Numbered from the stretch's first letter, positions 12,075 to 22,161 are shown. The stretch is DNA of 64,000 bases from Periplaneta americana (GCF_040183065.1 NW_027185501.1:1514001-1578000), one strand, 5' to 3'. The notes: generated by a model from the letters alone, not told the origin. A program made the numbers and translations.

Positions 12075-12890
12075 AGGGGAAGTATGAAAACCTCAAAAAG
12101 ACCTGTAAAAGTAGATTTTCCGAAGATAAAAAATACACATAAGTGCAGGTGGAGACCCAAATCAACCGAACTTAATAATAACTTATATTAAAATAAAAGA
12201 GATTATTGGCACAATACAACTTGAGGGGCCACCATCTGTATGTGACTCAGATTGTACTGGCCAGTCATCACTATTCGCATCTGTGGAGCACCCATCTGCA
12301 AACATTGGAAAAGCACAATTTCCTCCTCAAATCCAATCAATTCAAAATTCCAATGTACAGTAATTCCCTTTTCATCTGTGAATCTATACAAGTCTGTAGC
12401 TTCTGAATCCCAAGCATTTGTCGCAGGTGACGGTTAAAATCCCACTGATCAGGTAACTGAAGATATACCAATATAATAGTATTTCAGGATAATATACAAA
12501 TTAATGAAGTAGAAGACATTCCATATAGCAGTCAATTCAGTATTAGGGACCTAAGGAAACCTACTTCCACTCAACTCCTAGTCAAGAAGAAAAGACCATC
12601 ACTAGACAGTTCATTGGCAGGAAATAAACTTATGGCATTATGGCAAGAAAAACAAGTTCTGCAGTTACAAAAACAAGCAACAGAGGATCAAAATTAATTC
12701 CAAAGGATGGAGCATGAATTTAAAGTACCGGTAACATATACAATATTATGAAAGAAGAAGATACAGTGAAGATGAAACTCACAGAACTTTGTATAAAAAA
12801 TAAGGAGTTTGATCTTGAGATGAAAAGAAGAATTCTTGAACTTGATGTTAGGAATAGGGAATTGGACCTTAAAACAAACAGCTAACTGAA
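12075..12890 (+). pseudogene. Myb/SANT-like Harbinger partner protein, C-terminal part
   Basis: After the piggyBac insertion the interrupted gene resumes with KYENLKKTCKSRFSEDKKY. It then shifts frame to a G-G-D-P-N-Q-P segment, then KIKEIIGTIQLEGPPSVCDSD. Further on (12,500-12,700) is KKKRPSLDSSLAGNKLMALW, then a charged, coiled-coil-like tail (about 12,740-12,885: K, E, L rich). This order (Myb/SANT domain, Gly-Gly-Pro linker, charged helix) is typical of Harbinger partner proteins. Stops at about 12,140, 12,361 and 12,697 make it non-functional. Confidence 0.7.
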
Positions 12891-13958
12891 ATCACAAGAT
12901 TCTGATGTAGTTATGGTGTTTATTTTGTTCAAGTCTATATGTTCTTTTTTATTTAAATTAAAAAATTTAATCTAACGTATTAAATCACTTTAGGTACCGG
13001 TAACTTATATATTTAAAGGCAGTATTGATAACTTTAGTTTTGTGGTCCTAATATGTTATGATGTCATTTTGATATTTTCATAAAGTCATTCGGTTTATAT
13101 TATTCACTGTATTAATAATACCATAATCAACATATCACATCAGGTTATCATGCTACTTAAAACAGAAGATATTTAAATTTATGTAGCTTCTTAAGTAGTT
13201 GAATAACAAGTTAATCAGTAGGTAATTTAACTTAATTCCAATTCAAAACCAAATTTATTGCATGTTATCACCTATCACATAATTTATATATGGCTTATTT
13301 ATAATATAGTAATAATACATAAGAAAAAAACAAGTAGGCCTAGGCCTAATTATAACATGACATAAAAATGTTCATAAATCAATTGTTAGTTTCATTTCTA
13401 ATTATTTTAATAGACATGGGCATAATATGAAATATACAGTATATTCCCTCCAGCTAATTTCTTATAAGTTAGAAAATAAACACACTGCATATTTCAAGTA
13501 ATTAGTGTTACGTTCTGTCATTGAAATCCGACATTGATATAATTTTGATACAAATGCATATATATTTCAACTTGTAACATCACTGCGTAATTAAAATAAA
13601 GTGGAATTTTTACATAAATTGTGACTACACTATAATGTGTTAAAATGTTTGTGTATCAGTAACTTAGTAATATTTTATATAACACAGTTACAGTTAAGTC
13701 AGGTCATCATTAGATTCTATATTATGGAGGTTGTGTTGCATCTAAAGCTACACCACACAAGATAATAAGTCAGGTTTTAAAAAAATAACAATTTTAGGCT
13801 TAATAATTATGGTGTAAGTTAGTGGTACTGCTTAATTATCAGTGAAGTAAAGTTATAATATATACTTTTGAAAATATGCAAGTTTAACATGAATAATAAA
13901 CAATGTTACATGTACTGCAGTGAATGAAACTCATTTTATGTTAATTTAATTTCTTCCT
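12891..13958. other. AT-rich interior of the Harbinger element, no gene seen
   Basis: This spacer lies between the convergent Myb/SANT (+) and transposase (-) relics. I see only short stop-rich frames. Confidence 0.5.
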
Positions 13959-14119
13959 TCACTGGTTCACCAACAAATCATGGAAGTACTGATGGATAAG
14001 GTGGTTTCGCCTGACATTATTTTCTGCTACATTTGGGTGATTGTTAGATGCTTGAGGGAAGCTATGCACAGCGTTAATGGCATCCAACTGGTCATCAGTA
14101 ACAGGAGGTATATAGTCGC
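13959..14119 (-). pseudogene. PIF/Harbinger transposase, C-terminal fragment
   Basis: The minus strand reads S-D-Y-I-P-P-V-T-D-D-Q-L-D-A-I-N and ends with NNVRRNHLIHQYFHDLLVNQ before the stop at 13,959. This matches the end of HARBI1-like transposases, where an N-x-R-R-x-x-L/I-I block closes the protein. The frame is cut at the TTAA at 14,120-14,123. Its upstream partner begins on the other side of the inserted element at 16,807-16,810. Reading across one TTAA restores the frame (N-N-R-R-L-S-D-Y-I-P-P), which is strong support for the insertion model. Confidence 0.85.
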
Positions 14120-14623
14120 TTAAGAACCAATACCGCGTAACTGACAAAATGTAAATTTTACAGGAGAGGGAAAAAACCGAATAAAAACCATAAAAATAAC
14201 GCAATTGTCTTGAAAAGTGGTGTATGGCTATGAAATAGCATAACTAACTTGTAACTAAGTAAAAATGGATGATCATGGCCGTAGAGATTTGGCCATGTCA
14301 CTTACGCGGTATTGGAACTCTGCCGTTGACTACATTTTGTTAGTTACGCGGTATTGTGAGACAACTTTAGCAGCTTCAGGACACATGCTGACAAGCGTTT
14401 ACTTTGCGTGAAAGCAGTCTTCTGGAAATATTATTCGTGCTTTTGTATATGTCAATGTGTTATCTGAATTCTTGTCCTACCATCTGACTTGAGGTCAAGG
14501 TCGGTAGGCTGTAGCTTGAATCAGCACTAGATTACGTTCCAGACAATGACTGCTGCATTCTTAATCAATCAAATGCTGAAACTATGGGAAAGGAAAAAGA
14601 AGACACAGTTCAATGTTTATTGT

Positions 14624-14626
<3 letters not shown>

Positions 14627-14688
<62 letters not shown>

Positions 14689-14689
14689 C
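14627..14689 (+). repeat. (ATA)n microsatellite
   Basis: About 20 copies of ATA/AAT lie inside the TTAA-flanked element. Confidence 0.95.
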
Positions 14690-14794
14690 AATCTGATACC
14701 AGGTACTTTATTTTCACACTACGTATTTGAATAGATAAGTAGAATTGTTACTAAAACGTTGCTGACAAATATAATTTTATAATAAAATAACGAA

Positions 14795-14795
<1 letters not shown>

Positions 14796-14842
<47 letters not shown>

Positions 14843-14862
14843 CATTATTATTATTATTATTG
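14796..14862 (+). repeat. (ATT)n microsatellite
   Basis: About 22 copies of ATT with one ATC lie about 110 bp from the (ATA)n run and are complementary to it, so the two could pair. Confidence 0.95.
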
Positions 14863-15195
14863 ACAATGGACTTGATTGATTGCGAATAATGAAAAGAAAA
14901 TCATATAAAAATATAATAATGATGATAATTTTTCAGGCACAATATTCGTTAAACACAATAAAGAAATAATTATAGGCCTATGCTGAAATCACAAAAAGTA
15001 ATCCTTGAGTAACCCTAGTGTGGAATACTATCATAAAAACTATGGCACAATCGGTTCTATATACAATAATGTGACGGAAAAATTAGGCAGGCTACTAATG
15101 CTCCTTTTTTCTGTGCTTTTGCACGAGAACATGACTTTTTTTTTTACTGAAGGGACGCCATCAGTACTATTAGCTAACCAATATCGCACAGTTCA

Positions 15196-15639
15196 TTATT
15201 TAATTCCCAATGTACACAGAAACATCTTTTTGCAAACCTGAATTTTTTTCTCATCAACTTTTAGGTTGTAGACAAATGTTCTCTTTCTTCTCGATTCAGA
15301 ATTTGTACTGCCAGGTCTTTTCGTAGGAGTGGAATCCACAAGATTTGATACGTAAACGGTCCTCTGTTTCCAAGTCATAGTTTTCCAGAATGCCTGAAAG
15401 ATGTCTCTGCTCTCATTAGAAATTAAATTACAGCCCCTTACTTTCGAATTTTGGCACATTTTATAACTACACTCTGGCCCCAAATTCCTTGCATCTCTTT
15501 CCGTATCATGTGTCACTTTGCCATCTTTCGAGCTTTTGTAACTAAGATAAACTTCCTCTTCCATTCTAAGTTTTCTATTTTTCATTTTCTTCCACTTACC
15601 CTTTTGTGGCTTTGAACTTCCTTTTCTCTTTTCAGTCAA
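15196..15639 (-). CDS. N-terminal part of an uncharacterised insect transposon-like protein
   Basis: A 147-codon ORF on the minus strand. The N-terminus is very basic (KGKWKKMKNRKLRM). There follow a Cys-containing block (ECSYKMCQNSKVRGC), an S-R-D-I-F-Q-A-F-W helix with W-K-Q-R-T-V-Y-V-S, a Ser/Arg-rich linker, and YNLKVDEKKIQVCKKMFLCT ending in L-G-I. I recall this architecture as the N-terminal half of a family of insect proteins of unknown function, which in the C-terminal half carry an S-D-x-C-x-G-Q-N motif like that at about 41,160 in this window. The C-terminal half is missing here: stops follow the L-G-I-K end. The upstream same-strand sequence (Phe-His-Gly-Asn before the first Met) suggests that the true start lies further upstream. 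Function is unknown; a transposase role is inference from its position. Confidence 0.6.
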   Translation of the reverse strand: MTEKRKGSSKPQKGKWKKMKNRKLRMEEEVYLSYKSSKDGKVTHDTERDARNLGPECSYKMCQNSKVRGCNLISNESRDIFQAFWKTMTWKQRTVYVSNLVDSTPTKRPGSTNSESRRKRTFVYNLKVDEKKIQVCKKMFLCTLGIK

Positions 15640-16810
15640 ATTTCCATGAAACGCTTGTAGATTCTTCTCTTTACCTTTTTCTGACTAATGTAAAGATGTA
15701 GAATAAGTAGCACTCACTAATTCTTCGGGGTCGTCTACATCTGAAGAGGCATGCGAAATTTGGTGTAGATCCTTCATTGACAGGGTACTGTCTTCAGTTT
15801 CTGTCCTATCCTATTTCTAGCTGTATTATTTTAATAGTATTGCTTTAAATCATACCAGACTGCATAATATGATCATAACCTTACCGGTAACACTGGACGG
15901 ATAATCCCTGATCTGCAGCAGCCCAGATGGACGGTTTTCTTTTGCATTTGAATTATCAGGCAGTACATCTACGAATAAGGTGAGATTACTAGTGTTTATA
16001 AATGTGATATAAATGGATTAAAAACATGTGTAGTAAATATTATCATCAATTTAGATCTTCCTCCTACCGGAGGAAATGGAAGGAACCAAGCTCAGGACCA
16101 CTGAATGTAGCGCAAATTATTTTAGCGGCCCATTCATGATTATTTATATTAAGTACTTAAATTAAGTTTGCTGTTATGATTCCGTAACTCAAGAAAAATA
16201 AACGTTTAATAACTGTGATACTTCTTATGCCATGTCTTCGTTAATGTTCACAGAAGTTTCTCCCGTCTTGAATGCAGAACATAGCACAGATAGGATTTCG
16301 TTCTCACTAAACTGACTGTCGTCTGATTCATTATCCACTTCTTTTCTTGTATCTGTAGGCCTATAATAATAACATATTAAATGTACTATATTTCAGTGAA
16401 TGAACTTGCAGTAAGATTCTGCGGGAATTCAGCTCAACTAACATTCAATTGACATTAGTGAAATAATTATATTATATTTACCTTTTAAATAATTGAAACT
16501 GAACACTTCTTTAATCTTCTCAGAATATCACACACTGTTGATACAATTTTACAAGGCAGTAACGAGAACCAGCTTCCGTACTGGGGGCGCGCAGGGAGTA
16601 GACATAATATCTGCTGTCAGATACGCGGTATTTCCTACAGACTTCTCGTGACTTCAGATTCGCGGTATTGTACCCCCCTCCTTCGCACGCAGGCCATTCA
16701 TGCAATCAAATTCCCGCGCTTGTCAATGCATGCAGATGACAGTGGAGGTACCATCTGTGCAAAAAAACAGTTTTGACCAAAAATGTCAGTTACGCGGTAT
16801 TGTTTCTTAA

Positions 16811-17435
16811 GCGACGATTATTTTCATTCTCATTGCAAGCTATATTGTGTAAAATAGCTGTTGCCGCAATTACACTTTGAATTCTGTCCAATTTTAGTCT
16901 GATTCCAGTAGCTAAAACAGGAAATCTTCCTTTCTATACCCCATAGCTCCTCTCTACTAGACTTCTAGTCTTTATGATGGCCTCCTGAAAAGTTGTTCCT
17001 CTGGCGTATGTGTAATTGTCAGTGGTGTAATGAGATAATTTTGTACAGCATATCCACTATCTCCAAATAGAATGGCTGCACCAAATTCTCCATCTTCAAA
17101 TCGCCTCTTAATTCTTGAACAATTAAAAATATGTCAGTCATGAGATGAGCCTGGCCACCTAGCCACAATGTCTCGAATCAACAAGGAAGAATCAGACACA
17201 GTTTGCACATTAATTGACAAAAAAATCCTTGCGATTTCTGAAGATTTCTGCATCTTCTACACCTGGTGATTGTATTTTCACATGTGTTCAGTCAATTGCA
17301 CTTACATAGTTAGGAAAACGCCAAATCGTATAAAATCCGTGCTTAACCCTTGCCGTTCCTTTAGGTGTTGTTGACATGTTGATATAACGCTGTGACAAAT
17401 GTCCTATAGCTGTAGAAACTTTTGCAAGGACTGAG
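16811..17435 (-). pseudogene. PIF/Harbinger transposase, catalytic core fragment
   Basis: On the minus strand from 17,435 down I read VSTAIGHLSQRYINM, then WRFPNYVSAID with the first catalytic Asp, THVKIQSPGVEDAE, RNRKDFFVN, IVARWPGSSHD, FGAAILFGDSGYAVQNYL with the second Asp, and TRSLVERSYGV with the Glu. The end is ILHNIACNENENNRR, which runs to the TTAA. These are the D-D-E blocks of HARBI1-like transposases. Disabling changes include a TGA directly after A-I-D (17,288-17,290), a frameshift near 17,215, a TGA in the H-D-x-H-I-F region, and a TAG at 16,934-16,936. The N-terminal third is missing because the 20-bp minisatellite starts at about 17,436. Confidence 0.88.
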
Positions 17436-18240
17436 AGAATAGAGACTGGAATTAGAGTACAGAGAGTGAACTGAGAGGAGATAGTGGACTGAGAGGAATG
17501 ACAGTGGACTGAGAGGACAGAGAGGAGCCTGGGAGGATAGATAGAGCACTGTGGGATAGGGAGTAAGCTAAGAGAACAGAGGGAACAGAGACTGAACTGA
17601 GTGGCAAGAAGGTGGAGAGCGAGGATAGTGAGTAGACTGAGAGAACAGAGAGTGGACTGAGAGGACAGAGAGTAGACTGAGAGGAAAGGAAGTGGACTGA
17701 GAGGACAGAAAGTGGACAGAGATTACAGAGAGTGAATTGAGAGTACAGAGAGTAGACTGAGGGGCAGATAATGGAATGAAAGGACAGAGTGGACGCAGAC
17801 AACAGGGAGAGGACTCAGACAACAGTGTGTAGCCTGAGAGGATAGGGAGTGGGCTGAGAGGATAGGGAATGAATAAGAGGAGTGGGAATGAGCTAAGAGA
17901 ACAGAGAGTGAACTGAGAGAAAAGAGAGTGGTCACAGAGAATGTTGAGTATATTGAGAGAAGAGAGAGTGGACTGAGAGGACAGAGAAGGGGCAGAGATT
18001 ACAGAGAGTGAATCGAGAGTACATTGTGTGGATTGAAAGGACGGAAAATGATACAAAGAAAACTGAGAGGATGGAGTGGGCTGAGGAGAAAAAGAGTGAA
18101 CTGAGAAGACGCAGATTGGACCGAGAGGAGAGAGAGAGAGAGGACTGAAGTAGTAGAAAAGGGAAAGGAAACAGAGTGGACCGATATCAAAGAGAGACTA
18201 CCGATACTCAAATTACAGTGAGTGAGCACAGAGAGGACTC
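17436..18240 (-). repeat. 20-bp minisatellite, reverse orientation
   Basis: The unit reads GACTGAGAGGACAGAGAGTG on +, the reverse complement of the 1.45-7.94 kb unit variant with CTCTCTGTCC. There are about 40 units, more diverged than the first array. It replaces the 5' part of the Harbinger transposase. Confidence 0.92.
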
Positions 18241-18249
18241 AGAAGAAAG

Positions 18250-18760
18250 AATTCTGACTCACAGTTTCCCCAGTTCACTCTCAGTCTTCTCCCTATCCTC
18301 TGTCCACTCTCTGTCCTCTCAGTTAACTCTCAGTTCACTCTCTGTACACTCAATCCACTCTCAGTTTTTCACCCAACTCTGTTCTCTCAGCCCACTCTCT
18401 GTCACCTCAGTCTACTCTCTGCCCCTTCCCTCTTCTCTCAGGTCACTCTCTGTTCACTCTATGTCATATCAGTCTACTCTCTGCCTTCTCAGTCCATTCT
18501 CTGTCCTCTCAGTCCACTCTCTGTCCTCTGAGTCCACACTCTGTGCTCTCAGTACACTCTCTGTTCTCTCAATCCACTGCCTGTCCTTTCATTCCACTCT
18601 ATGTAGAACTACTCACAGTCCACTTTCTGTACTCTCAGTCCACTCTCTGTATTTTAGTCCACTGTCTGTACACTCAGTTCACTCTGTCATATTTGTGCCT
18701 TCTCTGCCCTCTGCCTTCCCTCTGTCCACTCTGTCTCGTCTCAAAGTTCAGTTCATGAAG
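18250..18760 (+). repeat. 20-bp minisatellite, forward orientation
   Basis: About 25 diverged units of the CTCTCAGTCCACTCTCTGTC type begin about 10 bp after the reversed block, so the two blocks meet head to head. Confidence 0.92.
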
Positions 18761-18839
18761 GAAAGAGAAGAGTGAGAATAAAACAATGACTGAGAAGACA
18801 GTGACGACTGAAATTTAACGCAAGGGGTTCAATATGTAA

Positions 18840-19622
18840 GGTTTTCTTTAGATTTAGATTTGCAGCAAATCCTTCATACCCACATTAATGAATTTTAATT
18901 TTAAGAGGCTCGAACTAAGGAGATAACAAACTCACTAGGTTCAAACTACAGTCCGATATCAAACGGAGGGGGTTCATTATGTATACAAGTTTAGATTTTT
19001 CCTGCAATTCTTTATTCCTACAATAAGCAATTATACATTTTCAGGACTCGAACTCAGGAAGTAATTCCGTCATTGGGTTAAAACTACAGACTGTAATGTG
19101 GCGGAAGATTTGCATTGTGTATACAAGTTTTTAGTTTTTCCTGAAATTTTTTATTCCTTTAATAAAAATTATAAGTTTTCGGGGCTCGAACCCAGGAAAT
19201 AATGCCGTCACTGGGTCCAAACTACAGACTGTAATTTGGCGGAGGTCGAGCAGTGTGTATACAAGTTTTTAGATTTTTTCTGGAAATTTTTATGCCTCTA
19301 ATAAACAATTATAGCCTACACTTTCTGTATTCGAATTCAGGAAATATTGCCGTCACTTTGTCCAAACAAGAGACTGTAATTTGGCGGAAGATGTGCATTG
19401 TCTATACAAGTTTTTAGATTTTTCCTGCAATTTTTTATGTCTCTAATAAAGAATTATAAATTTTCGAAGCTCAAGCCCAGGATATAATACCGTCACTGAA
19501 TCCAAACTACAGACTGTAATTTCGCGGAAGTAGAGCATTGAGTGTACATGTTTTTCGACTTTTCCTGTAATTTTTTATACCTATAATGATGAATTATGTA
19601 TTTTCGGCGCTCGAATTCGGCC
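18840..19622 (+). repeat. 140-bp tandem repeat, about 5.5 copies
   Basis: The core (CTCGAACCCAGGAAATAATG, then GTCACTGG, CCAAACTACAGACTGTAATT and GGCGGA) recurs at about 18,907, 19,044, 19,183, 19,327, 19,467 and 19,608, giving a period of 138-144 bp. Between cores the units share TATACAAGTTTTTAGATTTT and an AT-rich TTTTTATTCCT block. Copies differ at roughly 10-20% of positions. The core looks like a tRNA B box (GGTTCGAATCC type). No ORF is shared between copies. Confidence 0.9.
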
Positions 19623-19849
19623 TTAATTGGTTCCTATGTTGGCGGTTCCATAGATGAACCGTTCCTACTACAAATACAATCTTTGTAATAATGCAGCAGT
19701 ATTTTACACTCTTTGCGCGTCTTGTACTCTCTGCTCGTCCTGCATTAGGTTTTTATCGAGAGGAAGATTGGCATAAGTAACAATTTTCGTTACAGTGGAG
19801 GCAGATGAGTTAAGGTTGGTAGCGCAAAAAGCGCTAGTAATATGTTCGC
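19623..19849. other. Short spacer between repeat array and LINE 3' end
   Basis: I see nothing coding here. The tail of the minus-strand LINE probably begins within this stretch. Confidence 0.4.
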
Positions 19850-20627
19850 ACTCCTTCAGATGTTACAGCATAGCGGGACAAATACTGCAGTAGAGCCCCT
19901 TTTTTCTCTTTCTGATCACTTTCAGCATTATTCTTTCTTCACCCACTTTTTCCAACACATCATTTCTTATTCTGTCTGTTCACTTCACACGCTCCATTAT
20001 TCTCCATATCCACATTTCAAATGCTTCTTCTATTCGTTTTTATTCATTTCGTCTTAATTTTCATGTTTGTGACCCATACAATGCCACACTCCACTCAAAG
20101 CACTTCACTATTCTCTTCCTTAGTTCTTTTCCCAGAGGTCCGCAGAAGCTGCTTCTTTTTCTATTAAAAGCTTCCTTGGTCATTGCTATCCTCTTCCCGC
20201 TTGCAGCTCATGTTACTGCTTATAGCAGACCCCAAGTATTTGAAGCTGTTCACTTGCTCTATTGTCTCATTTAGAATTCGCAAGTTTACCTTCTTTATTT
20301 TTCTTGCGAAAACCATGGTCTTCGTCTTGTTCACATTTATATTCATCCCATAATGCTGACAGTTCTCATTTAGCTCCAGTAGCATATCTCTTAGTATCAT
20401 CTCCTCTTCTGCTAACATCGTCATATCATTAGCAAATCTTATACACTTTATTATACTTCCTTCTACTTTTACCCCTCTCATGTTTTGAAAACAGTTCTTC
20501 ACTAAATCCTCCAAGTAGATGTTGAACAGGGTAGGTGATAAAGGGCATCCTTGTCGTACTCCTCTTCTTATTTCACTTCCTTCAGACATTTCTTCTCCTA
20601 TCCTGACTGTGACCCGTTGTTTAATAT
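19850..20627 (-). pseudogene. LINE reverse transcriptase, C-terminal part (continues at 26,774)
   Basis: The minus strand carries an uninterrupted 141-codon segment (20,164-20,589) with G-V-R-Q-G-C-P-L-S-P-T-L-F-N-I-Y, then the catalytic block F-A-N-D (normally F-A-D-D), then ELNENCQHYGMNINVNKTKT and F-K-Y-L-G. Beyond 20,164 other frames give KEAFNRKRSSFCGPL and KRIVKCFEWSVALYGS. These belong to an insect LINE with a maturase-like C-terminus. The Asp to Asn change in the catalytic pair and the frame breaks make it inactive. The first part of the same copy lies on the other side of a Gypsy element. Confidence 0.85.
20624..20627. other. Target site duplication ATAT, left
   Basis: ATAT directly precedes the TG of the left LTR and matches ATAT at 26,770-26,773. 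Removing the Gypsy element and one copy restores the LINE frame (S-N-L-Y-I-K-Q-R-V-T-V-R-I-G). Confidence 0.9.
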
Positions 20628-21267
20628 TGTAAATTTTTAATACTGAACAACAAGGTACTGAATTTTAACTAATGTTCACAAAGCACTATTTACAAATCAG
20701 AACTATCAGTTCTCAGTTCACAGTTCTTCTAGCTCAGTCACTCGAGTTCACAGTATCTCGAACCTCAGACCTTCAGAGACAGTCCACTGTACTCGAACTC
20801 AGGTCCCTCCAACTGCGGTCCACTGCACTCGAACTCAGGTCCCTCCAACTGCGGTCCACTGCACTCGAACTCAGGCCTTCAGATGCTGACACAGTTGCGG
20901 ACGCACACTCAAGTCGAACTCCGGTACACAAGACTGGCTAGCTTGCTCTGTTCACTGACTGTAACAACACTGGCTTACTGACTGAATGGCTCCTCTCGAA
21001 GGCTGGTTTCCTTTCATTTGCTAGGCAACACTTCGCGAACCTTCGATCTCTGGTCGTTTCCGTCACTCGATGATTCGGCTTCCAGACTAATCTGTCACGC
21101 TGCTGCTCCCCTCTCTACCCTCCCGCGATCGCTCTTTCCCCTTTCTCCCCTCTGCTCCCTAAGCCACAGCACATGCCACGGAAGCAGATGCGCGCGCAAC
21201 CTCCGCGCCGGCAGGCCATGCGCTTCCTTCTGCTGGTAGTGAGTTGGAATCTCACGTCGCTGTCACA
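20628..21267 (-). repeat. 3' LTR of the Gypsy element (640 bp)
   Basis: It starts TGTAAATTTTTAATACTGAA and ends GTCGCTGTCACA on +. It contains a 36-bp internal direct repeat (about 20,790-20,877; CTCGAACTCAGGTCCCTCC core, about 2.5 copies). It aligns end to end with 26,130-26,769 without a length difference. Confidence 0.96.
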
Positions 21268-22161
21268 TTGCTCCCTCCTTAGGGCTGCTCGTCCCGGGCC
21301 TTGGTGGGCTGCTAATCGGTCCAGATGCACCACCATCATATTCCCTCGGGGTTGTCGCTGGATGCGGTACACCACGTCGTTGATCCGGGTCACCACGCGG
21401 TATGGTCCATCCCAGGCACGGTGCAGCTTTGGTGATTTCCCTTTGGTCCTGGTAGGTCGATACAGCCACACCAGGTCGCCCTCCCGGAATCCTGCAGAGT
21501 TGGCTAATCTGTCGTAGCGCATTTTCATCCTGTCGCTGGCCATCTTGAGGTGCTCTCTGGCCAGTTGCAGAACTCCATTCAATTTCTCGGTCAGTTCCGC
21601 CACGTAGTCAGTCGCTGGCTGGTCGGCGCTGGGTGGTGTGTCAAACAGCAGATCACAGGGCAGGCGCAGCTCTCTCCCGAAGACCATGTTTGCCGGTGTC
21701 ATCCCTGTTGTATCGTGGACCGAAGCTCTGTAGGCCAAGAGGAACAGTGCGACTCTGGCATCCCAGTCTCGCTGATAGTTGGACACCACCTTCCGCAGGT
21801 GCTCTTCCACGGTTTTGATGTATCGTTCCACCATACCGTCGGACTGTGGATGGAGGGGAGTGGTCCTGGTTTTATGCACCCCCAGACGCTCGAGCAATTC
21901 TCCCATCAGATTGGATTCGAAGTTGCGCCCCTGATCGCTATGCAATTCCTGGGGCAACCCGAATCGGCAGATGAAGTTGTCAAGCAGCGCGTCGGCCACA
22001 GTCGAAGCTTCTTGGTTGGGAATTGCGTACACCTCTGGCCATTTTGTAAAGTAATCCATGGCGACTAGTAGGTAGCGGTTCCCACGATCCGTGACTGGGA
22101 ACGGTCCATCAACGTCGATGGCGATCCTCTCAAAAGGAGTTCCCACGTTGTACTGCTGCAT
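21115..22161 (-). pseudogene. Gypsy integrase (core and C-terminal domain)
   Basis: A 348-codon open segment that belongs to the pol reading frame; the zinc-binding part lies upstream across a stop at 22,222. The integrase core has the expected acidic residues: AIDVDGPF near residue 15, HSDQGRNF near residue 80 and V-E-R-Y-I-K-T-V-E-E-H near residue 112. After it comes a GPY-type C-terminal module (AWDGPYRVVTRINDVVYRIQ) and a basic tail. The frame continues past the polypurine tract into the 3' LTR and stops at 21,115. The integrase core is intact by eye, but the ORF is separated from the rest of pol by the stop. Confidence 0.93.

Larger units (their letters stand above)
14120..16810 (-). mobile_element. 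TTAA-flanked 2.68-kb DNA transposon of unassigned family
   Basis: TTAA lies at 14,120-14,123 and 16,807-16,810. The inner ends are inverted repeats: GAACCAATACCGCGTAACTG on the left, and the reverse complement of GAAACAATACCGCGTAACTG on the right. The 10-mer ACGCGGTATT, or a one-base variant, recurs at 14,129 (reverse), 14,304, 14,346, 16,623, 16,660 and 16,792. The termini do not start with the C-C-Y of standard piggyBac. The interior holds one recognisable ORF (15,196-15,639, minus), two triplet microsatellites in opposite orientation, and an acidic stretch on the minus strand at about 16,230-16,350 that could be a detached N-terminus. I would call it a non-autonomous or 3'-truncated element of a TTAA-targeting group. 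Confidence 0.85.

Noticed and set aside
17452..18775. Frames of 60-199 codons in both strands of the second minisatellite
   Set aside because: Same 20-bp repeat artefact; the strand with open frames switches exactly where the repeat orientation switches.
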